In this document: positions 14,733 to 23,367 of the stretch, in pieces
Layout of the letters: every line of letters starts with the position of its first letter
Numbering within the stretch: the first letter of the stretch is position 1
Assembly: GCA_030645355.1 (NCBI GenBank)
Contig: JAUSNJ010000086.1
Location: 1 to 64,000 of the forward strand
Direction: 5' to 3'
From: Rhodoferax sp.
Lineage (GTDB): Bacteria; Pseudomonadota; Gammaproteobacteria; Burkholderiales; Burkholderiaceae_C
Length of the DNA stretch: 64,000 bases
Notes under the pieces: model-generated
The model's database searches: none
What the model was told of the DNA's origin: nothing
What the model saw: only the letters and a program-made list of their open reading frames with translations
Position numbers and translations under genes: made by a program

Positions 14733-17700
14733 ATGCTTCAATTCGATGGGTTAGAGACCAGCACAACCGCTTCGCGGACAGTGGAAAACCGACGCCAACC
14801 CCACGTAGGGCTGGTGGTGGTGCCGAGGAGCGCTCCGCTGGTCACCGTGATTGTCCGCAGCATGGACCGTGCGATGCTGCGAGACGCACTGGACTCCATT
14901 GCTACGCAGACCTACGCCAACGTGGAAGTCGTCGTGGTGAACGCAAAAGGCGAGCAGCACAGCGATCTGGGAGATGCATGTGGCTGCTTTCCCCTGCGGC
15001 TGGTCCAACGAAGCACTGCGCTGACCCGCTCAGAGGCTGCCAATTTCGGAATGGAACAGGCCAGGGGGCAGTACCTGATCTTTCTGGATGACGACGACAT
15101 CTTCCTGCCCAACCACCTGGAAAAACTCAGCCGTGCGCTGACGCGGGGATCGACTCGGGCCTGTTACACCGGTGTGCAATTGATTGGTGAGGCTGGACAA
15201 ACACTGCTCGTTCTGGATGAACCCTGGAACATCGACAGGCTGCGCGGAGCGAACTTCCTGCCGATCCACGCCGTTTTGTTTGAACGCTCGCTTCTGGACA
15301 GCGGTTGCCGGTTCCGGGAGGATCTGGAATGCCTGGAGGACTGGGAGTTCTGGCTGCAAATTGCCGCTTTGACGCCCTTCGAGCATGTCCCGCAGGTAAG
15401 CGCCGTGTACCGCATGGATCTCGGCACTTCCGGCCTCTCAGCGGAGGCGGATGCCGAAAAACATATCGCCAATCGCGCACGCATCTTCGAAACCTGGCAA
15501 CCACGCTTTACCGCTCGCGAGTGGGTGCGTTCGATCCACTGGTTTGAAAACGCAAGAAGCCATTTCTACCAGGTAGCACTGGACCGGTTCCATGAGAACC
15601 AGCAGCTGGAAGTCCGCCTGGCGGCCAGCAACGAGAGCCTTGCGGATATGCGCCTGCAGCTGGACGCCGCTGAAGCCCATGCGGTGACCATGCGGGCCAG
15701 CATGGACCGCCTGAACCGGCAAAAAGGGGCGGCCAAAGAACTGGCTGCCAACCACGCTGCGCACGCGGAGTCGCTGCACGCGGCTGTGCAACAGCTGATT
15801 GGTTCAACGTCATGGCGCGTGACAGGCCCACTGCGTTTTGTGTCGCGGATTGCGCGCGGGGAGCATGAACAGGCACTGAACAGTGTCCGCAGGCGTCTGG
15901 TCGCACTGGCGACGCGAATCGGCGTCCAACTGCCGGTCGCATGGCGTGGTGCTCCACTGCCCACAGCGGCCCCAGGAGGGGGAATGCAAACCGACAACGC
16001 AGCACAGTATTGTCTGGCGCCTGCTGATTCATCACGGTCGCAAATGGTGGACATGGCGTGCGTGGCACCCGTGGACAACACTCCCGACGGGCGCATTGCC
16101 GTGCACGCGCACATCTTCTATGTGGATACTGCTGCAGAGTTTGCGGATTTCTTGGGCCGTATGCCGTTTGCATTCGACCTGTTTGTGTCGGTGCCCTCGG
16201 AAGACATCCGCATGACCTGCGAAGCATTGCTGTCGCGCCTGCCCAAGGTGCTCCAATTGAAGACGGCGGTCGTTCCCAATCGCGGACGCGATGTGGCTCC
16301 CATGTTCTGCACCTTTGGTGAAGACTTGCGCAACTACGATTACCTGGCCCATATTCACAGCAAGAAGTCACTGTACAACGACGGTGCCACCCTGGGCTGG
16401 AGAGAATATCTATTGGAGCAACTGTTGGGCAGCCCGCTTCAGATCCGCAAGGTATTTGCCTTGCTGTCGGAGCAGACCGGCATCGGCCTCGTCTACCCCC
16501 AAAACTATTCCAAGCTTCCCTACTGGGCCAATACCTGGTTGTCCAACAAACCCATGGCGCGCGCATGGTGCCAGCGCCTGGGTATTGATGACATGCCCCA
16601 TGGCTACTTCGACTACCCGGCGGGTTCGATGTTCTGGGCGCGCAAGGAAGCGCTGAAGCCCCTGTTTGATGCAGGTTTGACGTTGCAGGACTTCCCCGTG
16701 GAAACCGGGCAACAAGACGCCACGCTGGCCCATTGTCTGGAACGGCTATTCGCGTTGACTACCAACCGCAGCGGCTTCACGACGGCCATTGTGCGGGATA
16801 CCGTTTCCCCACGGTCGTCCGCTTGGGGCTTTGAACAATATCTGGGGCAAACCGGCGACGGTGTGCGTGCTGTTATCGCCCATGAAGACATCAAAGTCGT
16901 GGTGTTTGACATCTTTGACACGCTGCTGTTGCGGCCACTGTTGAACCCCGAGAGCACGAAGGCCATCGTTGCGCAAAAGGCGGGGCCGGAAATAGGCAAG
17001 ACTTACCTCCGGTTCAGGGCCGAAGCGGAAGGATCGGCACGCCAGCAGGCCGGGCGCGATGTCGGTCTGGATGCGATATTTGCGGAGTTCGCAGCCCTTT
17101 CGGGCTTGCCAGATGATGCGGTGCGTCGACTGCACCAACTGGAAGAAGGCGTCGAGCGCGCATTGGTAGCGGCACGACCCGAAGTCGCTACGATGTTGCA
17201 GTTCGCGCTGTCACAGGGCAAGCGGGTTGTACTGGCAAGCGATATGTATCTGCCCCTACCCGTCCTGGAGTCCATGCTGGCCACGCACGGCATCTGCGGT
17301 TGGCATGCGCTGTACCTGTCATCGGACATCGGCCTGCGCAAGGACACCGGCGATTTGTACCGCCACCTGTTGGCCAAAGAGCAGGTGACGCCAGACCAGA
17401 TACTGATGATTGGCGACAACGAGCACTCGGATGTCCAGATACCAAACGACTTGGGGATGAAGGTCTGGCACGTGATGCGCCCCGTTGACATGGCACAGTC
17501 CGCTGCGCGCATGGGGCCGCTGGTGAGGCAAGCCTTGACCAGCAATGATCTGAACGAAGAGTTGGCGTTAGGGCTCTTGCTGCGCGCCAACTTGGCGCCC
17601 GTGTTCTACCAGCACTTCAGTTCGCGCGATCTGGTCCCCCCCAACTACCAGGCCCTGGGCTATACCGTGCTGGGGCCTTTGGTGTTGTCGTTTGCGCAAT

Positions 17701-18692
17701 GGTTGACGCAGCAGGCAACGGCAGACGGCATGCAACGACTGTATTTCCTGTCGCGCGAAGGGGAGTTTCTCAAGAAGGTCTACGACATTTGGGCTCCGTA
17801 TGCGGATGCAGCGCCACCGTCAGAGTACCTGGTCTTGTCGCGGCGGGCGGTCACCGTTCCCATGATCAATACCATCGAAGAGATTGAGGCGATTGCGCGC
17901 ACACGCTACTTTGAAAACCACGCTTCGGCTTTTGTGCGCGAGCGGTATGGACTGATCCTCACGGAAGAAGAGTGGTCTGCCCTTGAGCGCCAGGGGCTGC
18001 TGGACGCAGACCGACAGGTGGAAGTGACAGATGAGCAAATCGATCACATCAAGCCCTTGCTTGCGGCGCTGTTGCCGCGCATCCTGGCGCAAGCGCAAGC
18101 AGAAATGCCGTGCGTGATGGCCTACCTGGACGGGATGGGGCTGAACCGCGGAGAGAAGTTCGCCGTGGTTGACGTGGGATATTCAGCAACGATTCAAGGA
18201 AGGCTGAATCAACTCCTGGGTAGTAAAGCCCATGGCTACTACATGATGACCGATGCGCGTGCACAACCTGTTGCGGATCGATTTGACGTGACCGTCCAAG
18301 GGTGTTTTGGACAGTATGTGAAGTTCACCGACGACGCCACCGCCTTGCTGCGCCAAAGCTTCGATCTTGAAAAATTGCTGAGCTCCGACGAGGCCCAGAT
18401 CATTCGCTACCACGTGTTGCCGAGCGGTGCAGTGGCTCCCGAAGTTCGCGTCTTGAGCCGTGATGAAGTGCGTTGCCAACCCATTCGGGCGGAAATTCGC
18501 GCAGGTGCCCTGCAGTTCATCGCAGATGCCATTGCGACGCGCACGCAGCTTCTGGAAGACTTTGTGGTGCCTACTGCGCTGGGGCGACAGCTCTACGAAA
18601 TCTTGGTCAAGCAGCCCTCCGAACGGGAAGTGGCCTTGCTGCGTGAAGTCGTTCTGGACGACTACTACTGTGGTCGTGACCTGGTCAATTGA
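14733..18692 (+). CDS. multidomain glycosyltransferase: GT2, RgpF-like and HAD modules
   Basis: A 1319-aa protein of several modules. A family 2 glycosyltransferase (about residues 35-240) carries VTVIVRSMDR, EAANFGMEQARG and LDDDDIF. A coiled-coil linker lies at about 285-345. An RgpF/rhamnan-synthesis-like domain (about 455-705) shows NRGRDVAPM, HSKKSLY and YPAGSMFWARKEAL. A HAD-type domain begins with VVVFDIFDTLLLRP near residue 723 and ends with MIGDNEHSDVQ near 892. About 400 uncharacterised residues follow. Expected to build cell-surface polysaccharide. There is no signal peptide. It overlaps the convergent methyltransferase by 8 bases and lies inside DNA that interrupts the cobalamin cluster. 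Confidence 0.85.
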   Translation: MLQFDGLETSTTASRTVENRRQPHVGLVVVPRSAPLVTVIVRSMDRAMLRDALDSIATQTYANVEVVVVNAKGEQHSDLGDACGCFPLRLVQRSTALTRSEAANFGMEQARGQYLIFLDDDDIFLPNHLEKLSRALTRGSTRACYTGVQLIGEAGQTLLVLDEPWNIDRLRGANFLPIHAVLFERSLLDSGCRFREDLECLEDWEFWLQIAALTPFEHVPQVSAVYRMDLGTSGLSAEADAEKHIANRARIFETWQPRFTAREWVRSIHWFENARSHFYQVALDRFHENQQLEVRLAASNESLADMRLQLDAAEAHAVTMRASMDRLNRQKGAAKELAANHAAHAESLHAAVQQLIGSTSWRVTGPLRFVSRIARGEHEQALNSVRRRLVALATRIGVQLPVAWRGAPLPTAAPGGGMQTDNAAQYCLAPADSSRSQMVDMACVAPVDNTPDGRIAVHAHIFYVDTAAEFADFLGRMPFAFDLFVSVPSEDIRMTCEALLSRLPKVLQLKTAVVPNRGRDVAPMFCTFGEDLRNYDYLAHIHSKKSLYNDGATLGWREYLLEQLLGSPLQIRKVFALLSEQTGIGLVYPQNYSKLPYWANTWLSNKPMARAWCQRLGIDDMPHGYFDYPAGSMFWARKEALKPLFDAGLTLQDFPVETGQQDATLAHCLERLFALTTNRSGFTTAIVRDTVSPRSSAWGFEQYLGQTGDGVRAVIAHEDIKVVVFDIFDTLLLRPLLNPESTKAIVAQKAGPEIGKTYLRFRAEAEGSARQQAGRDVGLDAIFAEFAALSGLPDDAVRRLHQLEEGVERALVAARPEVATMLQFALSQGKRVVLASDMYLPLPVLESMLATHGICGWHALYLSSDIGLRKDTGDLYRHLLAKEQVTPDQILMIGDNEHSDVQIPNDLGMKVWHVMRPVDMAQSAARMGPLVRQALTSNDLNEELALGLLLRANLAPVFYQHFSSRDLVPPNYQALGYTVLGPLVLSFAQWLTQQATADGMQRLYFLSREGEFLKKVYDIWAPYADAAPPSEYLVLSRRAVTVPMINTIEEIEAIARTRYFENHASAFVRERYGLILTEEEWSALERQGLLDADRQVEVTDEQIDHIKPLLAALLPRILAQAQAEMPCVMAYLDGMGLNRGEKFAVVDVGYSATIQGRLNQLLGSKAHGYYMMTDARAQPVADRFDVTVQGCFGQYVKFTDDATALLRQSFDLEKLLSSDEAQIIRYHVLPSGAVAPEVRVLSRDEVRCQPIRAEIRAGALQFIADAIATRTQLLEDFVVPTALGRQLYEILVKQPSEREVALLREVVLDDYYCGRDLVN

Positions 18693-19596
18693 CAAGGGCT
18701 TTGTGAGCGCTGAAAACAAAGAACGGGAAGCCGATGTGCCCCGCCCAGGGCCCCCAATACATATGCGCCTGGGGCTGGACAAGCCCTGCAATTCTCAGCG
18801 CGTCCAATAGATCCCAGCCAAAATTCTGAAAGCACAACGATCCTTCGTTGGAGACCGGGTTGCCATGGAATTCCGGCGGCAGGATATGCTGAACAGTACC
18901 TTGTGCATCCACCGTTGCGCGGATGCAGGTGGTAGCCTGATCGTAGAAGAACGGGATCGTGAAGACCAGCGAGCCCCCTGCCTTCAATACGCGTGCGGAT
19001 TCCGAGAATGTCTTTTGATAGTCCGGAATGTGTTCAAAAACGTCCTGGGTCACAACCAGATCAAAAGTCCCATCTGGAAAAGACAGGTTGCTGAGATCTT
19101 CGTGCCGGACGTGGGCGTGGCCTTTGAACTCCGCGGCAGTTTCACCAGGCCGGTAGTCTGGCCCGAGGTATTCGCTACCGGTCACATCGGCAAACAACTT
19201 CTTCATTGCCGTGAATGACGTCGTGATCTGCTCAGCCATGTAGACATGCGACGCCGGGTTGGCCTTGAGCTTGCTGAACAGAAAATCAACCAGGGCCCGC
19301 ATACGGCTGTTCAAACCACAGGTATTGCAGGCACAGGTTTCAGTCCAGGCGGGATGCACGGAACCCTGTCCATTCGTCCCGCAGTAGTGCCAGCTCACAC
19401 GCATCGTCGTTACCGCGTGGCATGCCGCACACCAGGCCTTGATGTCAAACGGATGTCGGGATTGCAGCATCCGATCATCGATCGCAGCCATGACCTCCAG
19501 CTGTGCGCCGAGCGCCGAAGCCCGGGCATCGAACTGCGCCTTGCTGCAAAAGTCCGCTAGCCAAATGGAAGGAAGGTAAGAGTTTCCGCCGCTCAT
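18685..19596 (-). CDS. class I SAM-dependent methyltransferase
   Basis: A 303-aa protein with a Methyltransf_11-type core: SEYLGPDYRPGE, LSFPDGTFDLVVTQDVFEHI and ESARVLKAGGSLVFTIPFF. Upstream of the core is a cysteine-bearing module (CAACHAV, then CACNTCGLNSRMR) that looks like a zinc-binding knuckle. Methyltransferases with this build often sit in polysaccharide loci, which suits the neighbouring glycosyltransferase. A strong ribosome site (AGGAGT) precedes the ATG. The methyl acceptor cannot be read from the sequence. Confidence 0.85.
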   Translation of the reverse strand: MSGGNSYLPSIWLADFCSKAQFDARASALGAQLEVMAAIDDRMLQSRHPFDIKAWCAACHAVTTMRVSWHYCGTNGQGSVHPAWTETCACNTCGLNSRMRALVDFLFSKLKANPASHVYMAEQITTSFTAMKKLFADVTGSEYLGPDYRPGETAAEFKGHAHVRHEDLSNLSFPDGTFDLVVTQDVFEHIPDYQKTFSESARVLKAGGSLVFTIPFFYDQATTCIRATVDAQGTVQHILPPEFHGNPVSNEGSLCFQNFGWDLLDALRIAGLVQPQAHMYWGPWAGHIGFPFFVFSAHKALVN

Positions 19597-19697
19597 CTAA
19601 GCACTCCTGTGGTGGTTGCCATCCAAACCGCGGCCTTGGGAATGCCCGTTGAGTCGGTGTAAAGTTATGTCGTCCGTGGCGAGTATGACCCAGAAAG

Positions 19698-19785
19698 CCG
19701 TCAAGCCAGCGCGTCCTGACCCGCCGCTGACTTCTCCGCCACCCCGGCCGACTCAAAACTCGCCATCTCCCGCAGGATGGCACAG
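19698..19785 (-). pseudogene. 88-bp duplicate of the cobT 3' end
   Basis: These 88 bases match the end of cobT (22256-22343) with a single difference (19776 against 22334). Read on the minus strand they encode the last part of CobT without its stop. It is a direct repeat that, with the real cobT end, flanks the DUF3857 gene. The rest of 19597-19885 shows no gene. Confidence 0.9.
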
Positions 19786-19885
19786 ACGCTGGACTAGCAT
19801 GGACTGCAAGCAACTGAGGCTCACGCCAACATCCGTATCAGCGCGTCATGATGGACACATAGGTTTCGGGAATTGACGCTATCGT

Positions 19886-22072
19886 TTACAACGAAGTCTT
19901 TCGCATCGTTGCTCTACGGTGCTCAATCACTGTCCGACCGACGTACAAAGTCACGAACAATACGGAAATCAACCAAAAGATCCATTGATTCCCTTCGGTC
20001 CTGCCTGCTTCCTTCTTCGGGGCAGCCCCTCCCTGATAGAGCTGATAACGTGTTGCCGACCGAGCCTTCGACAGACTGTCCACGTAGCGCGCAGTTTCGT
20101 CCACGGTTACGGTGTCCGCATAGGTTTGAAACGTGTCAGTAATGACCACGACGCTCGCATCCCGGGTTATATCTCGGTTGAATTCAAAAGCAGGGTCAGC
20201 GATTCTCTTTGACTGAGGCTTTATCGACCAGTCTGCCGGCAAACGAATCTCGGTAACACTCTCGATTTCAAGTGGGTGCTCCACGCGCAATGGCGAATTG
20301 CGCTTGGTGTCGCGCGGCGCGCGCATAGCGGCAGAAATCTCGGGCACTTCAATTTGCGCCTCTTGTCTCGATTTTTGGTCGTTCATGACCCAAAAATTCG
20401 GAATTAAATACTTTTCGGTCGTGGTGACTACGTTGCCTGTCTGATCGTCACCAAATTGAAACGGCTCAGCAATTTTTATCGCAGGATAGTACGCAGCATA
20501 GAAATTCAAATAGTCTTGCTGCAGCTTGTCGATTGTTTGCTTCGCGATATTCGCTCTGAACGCTTCGGCACTTGCGCCTTTCAATAGCGTTTTGACCGTA
20601 TAGGTCGCATCGGCATCTTTGTTCTTCGGAACCTCAAAGACTGAGTGAACGACACGTTTGTACTTTGTTGCTTCACCCGGGAACATTGGGGTCAACCCCA
20701 TTGTGGCCGGATCGATAACCAACGCCTTACCGTAGTCCGGCTGCGAGATAGCTCTCAAGTCCCCAAATTGGACTGCTTGGGTAGGATCAATCCAATAGCT
20801 ACGATCGGCCAAGTCAACTTGAACGATCACATGATCGAAAGCGCCAGGCGTAGCCAAGAGACGTTCAATGCCACCCCGCAATCGGGTGTTAACGACTGCT
20901 GCTCTAGCCTTGATACCCAATGCATCCAACATGCTCAACACAAGAAATGCCTTGTCTTTGCAGTCGCCAAAACGCCTGGCAAGAACGATATTTGGATCCG
21001 TGGGCGCATGAGAACCTATCCCGACTTCCACGCCCATATAGCGAACATTCTTCTGCACGTAGCGCAATGTCTCGACCACTCTTGCCGGCGCATCACTGAA
21101 ATCACCCGCAATTCGATCCACTTGGCTCTTTAGTTCAGGACTGATTCGATTCGGCAACTTGTAGAGTGCAGAGGCCCATTGTGCGACGTCGGCCCAACCG
21201 GCAAACTCGCTCCACTGAACACTGGCATAAGGGTCGTAGGCCACTGGAGTGTCGCGACTCAGTTGCAGTCCTGATTGCCCCTGAATGCTCCATGTGTACT
21301 CAGTGAATTCACCACTTTCGTTTTGTTTTGGAAGTGGTGCACCATTAAAATTCTTAAAGAAGATATTGCGTCCTTTAGGCCACAGTAGTCGAAGCTGCAA
21401 TCGCTCGACAGGTGCGCCCCACTGCATGTCGAACCAAGCAAAGTGTTTTCCACCAAATACTGGGTTAACACCCTCAATGGTGTAGTCATACTCCACTACA
21501 TCACCGACCCGGACATCATCCAATAAGACGCTCGCCGACTTTCGACCGTCGAAAATCAGGTATTCGAGTTCCCTTTCACGCTGCAAAACACGAACACGCG
21601 CGGAGTTCAGCTTCGCAATCACCGCATCGCCGCGGTGGACACGAATGGCGTGCAGTGTGAGTTTTTGATAGGAGGGATCAAATACGATCTCTATATTTGC
21701 AGTGCTTTCCATGCCTCGTTCGTTCAATACCCTGACCGCATAGTGGTTGTACTGTTGCTTTGTCTTGCCCTGGACTCGCACCTGAATATCCGAAAGCAAG
21801 TAGTACTTGCCATCCCTGACTGTCGGCGGAAGGGGTGGGGCGAGTTCTGTCAATGGAGCTGTGGCTACCCATCCGGATGGCTTACCCTTCGAGACCCCTC
21901 CATCAGCAGCAATTGATTGCGAAAAGAAACCAAGAAGCATCGCCAAACTACAGAAGATCGCCGCGGCGGGACTCTTCGCATCCCATTTGAAGTTGAAAAA
22001 CTGAAACAGAAAACCTCCCGTATCGCCGCGCAAGTTGGAGTCGAAGCGCTTGCGTAGCTTTTTTGAAATCAT
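19886..22072 (-). CDS. DUF3857 / transglutaminase-like envelope protein
   Basis: A protein of 728 aa. A hydrophobic segment near residues 35-55 acts as signal or anchor. A DUF3857 domain covers roughly residues 85-290, followed by a transglutaminase-like core with RFGDCKDKAFLV (Cys371), AFDHVIVQV and WIDPT supplying the Cys-His-Asp triad. A C-terminal membrane helix lies near 700-715. Such proteins are often encoded beside polysaccharide genes and their substrates are unknown. The DNA looks less GC-rich than its neighbours and lies between two copies of the cobT 3' end, suggesting acquisition as a unit. Confidence 0.82.
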   Translation of the reverse strand: MISKKLRKRFDSNLRGDTGGFLFQFFNFKWDAKSPAAAIFCSLAMLLGFFSQSIAADGGVSKGKPSGWVATAPLTELAPPLPPTVRDGKYYLLSDIQVRVQGKTKQQYNHYAVRVLNERGMESTANIEIVFDPSYQKLTLHAIRVHRGDAVIAKLNSARVRVLQRERELEYLIFDGRKSASVLLDDVRVGDVVEYDYTIEGVNPVFGGKHFAWFDMQWGAPVERLQLRLLWPKGRNIFFKNFNGAPLPKQNESGEFTEYTWSIQGQSGLQLSRDTPVAYDPYASVQWSEFAGWADVAQWASALYKLPNRISPELKSQVDRIAGDFSDAPARVVETLRYVQKNVRYMGVEVGIGSHAPTDPNIVLARRFGDCKDKAFLVLSMLDALGIKARAAVVNTRLRGGIERLLATPGAFDHVIVQVDLADRSYWIDPTQAVQFGDLRAISQPDYGKALVIDPATMGLTPMFPGEATKYKRVVHSVFEVPKNKDADATYTVKTLLKGASAEAFRANIAKQTIDKLQQDYLNFYAAYYPAIKIAEPFQFGDDQTGNVVTTTEKYLIPNFWVMNDQKSRQEAQIEVPEISAAMRAPRDTKRNSPLRVEHPLEIESVTEIRLPADWSIKPQSKRIADPAFEFNRDITRDASVVVITDTFQTYADTVTVDETARYVDSLSKARSATRYQLYQGGAAPKKEAGRTEGNQWIFWLISVLFVTLYVGRTVIEHRRATMRKTSL

Positions 22073-22255
22073 TCAGTCCGCCGTTTCTGATCCAGCAGAC
22101 GATCAGTTTACGGGATCCAGCCTTCGATTTTTTCTGTGTTGAAGACCACAAAGTCAGGCGCCGGCATCTGGGTTGTCGAGCTTCGGCCTTGTTTCTGATG
22201 CCGTCTGGATGATCGTCTCATCGCAGCCGGTCGCTTTCGCAACCACACAAGAATC

Positions 22256-22343
22256 CCGTCAAGCCAGCGCGTCCTGACCCGCCGCTGACTTCTCCGCCAC
22301 CCCGGCCGACTCAAAACTCGCCATCTCCCGCAGAATGGCACAG
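22256..22343. repeat. second copy of the 88-bp direct repeat (authentic cobT end)
   Basis: Contains the last 28 codons and stop of cobT plus three bases beyond. It pairs with 19698-19785 as a direct repeat, spaced 2558 bases apart. The 183 bases between the DUF3857 start and this repeat (22073-22255) hold no recognisable gene. Confidence 0.9.
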
Positions 22344-23341
22344 GCGGACTGCAGCAGCGGCCAGGCCAGCGCGGCACCCGAGCCCTCGCCCAGGCGCAGG
22401 CCCAGGTCCAGCAATGCCTGCACACCCAGGTGCTGCAGCATGAACTCATGGCCGCGCTCACCCGAGCGGTGGGCAAACACGCAGCGCTGCAGCACCAGCG
22501 GCTGCAGGGCGTGGGCCACCAGCACGGCGCTGGTGGCAATGAAACCGTCGACCACCACCACGCGGCGTTCGTGGGCGGCCTGCAGCACGGCACCCACCAT
22601 GGTCGCAATCTCCAGGCCCCCCATGGCAGCCAGTACGTCCAGTGGCGCATATACGTCGGCATGGCGCGCCAGCACATCGCGCAGGAAGTCGGTCTTGCGC
22701 TGCACGGCAGGAGCATCCAGGCCGGTACCCGCGCCGGTGCACTGGGCAATGTCCAGAGCGGCCAGCCGCGACAGCAGCAAGGACGCGGCCGAGGTATTAC
22801 CAATGCCCATCTCGCCCAGCAGCAGGGCGTTGCCCGGCAGGCCCTGCACCAGCTCGCGGCCGTGCGCGATGGCCCGCTGGCATTGGACAGCCGTCATGGC
22901 GGCCTGTGCCGACGCATCGGCCGTACCCAGCGCAGCCTTGCGGACCTGCAAACCGGCGCGGGTGGCGCCAACGGGCAGCCCGGCCAGGAAGTCGTGCTTG
23001 ACGCCGCAGTCCACCACGGTCAGGGCCAGCCCATGCTGGCGCGCCAGCACGCTGACCGCCGCACCCCCGGCCAGAAAGTTTTCCACCATCTGCCAGGTCA
23101 CGTCACTGGGAAAGGCCGAGACGCCACGCGCCGCCAAGCCGTGGTCCGCTGCAAACACCACCATCTGCGGCTGATCCAACACCGGGTTCTCGGTTCCCAG
23201 AATCTGCCCCAGTTGCAGCGCCAGCGCTTCGATCTGGCCCAGCGAGCCCAGCGGCTTGGTCTTGTTGTTGAGTTTGTGTTGCAGGGCCTGGGTAAACGCG
23301 GCGTCGCGGATGTCGGTGAGTTGGGGAGCAATAGTGTTCAT
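22259..23341 (-). CDS. cobT: nicotinate-nucleotide--dimethylbenzimidazole phosphoribosyltransferase
   Basis: A 360-aa enzyme making alpha-ribazole phosphate for the lower ligand of cobalamin. Family marks are KPLGSLGQIEALALQLG, VFAADHGLAARGVSAFP, GEMGIGNTSAAS and the late acidic HRSGERGHEFML segment with the catalytic Glu. The frame extends upstream to a TTG at 23371 overlapping the PBP stop, but the ATG at 23341 gives the normal N-terminus. It is the last gene of the riboswitch-led run; its 3' end is duplicated 2.6 kb downstream. Confidence 0.93.
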   Translation of the reverse strand: MNTIAPQLTDIRDAAFTQALQHKLNNKTKPLGSLGQIEALALQLGQILGTENPVLDQPQMVVFAADHGLAARGVSAFPSDVTWQMVENFLAGGAAVSVLARQHGLALTVVDCGVKHDFLAGLPVGATRAGLQVRKAALGTADASAQAAMTAVQCQRAIAHGRELVQGLPGNALLLGEMGIGNTSAASLLLSRLAALDIAQCTGAGTGLDAPAVQRKTDFLRDVLARHADVYAPLDVLAAMGGLEIATMVGAVLQAAHERRVVVVDGFIATSAVLVAHALQPLVLQRCVFAHRSGERGHEFMLQHLGVQALLDLGLRLGEGSGAALAWPLLQSACAILREMASFESAGVAEKSAAGQDALA

Positions 23342-23367
23342 GGGGTGTGCAACGCGAACAGTGGGAG

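Noticed and set aside
19698-22343. Composite transposon bounded by the 88-bp repeats
   Set aside because: The repeats are cobT coding sequence, there are no terminal inverted repeats and no transposase between them.
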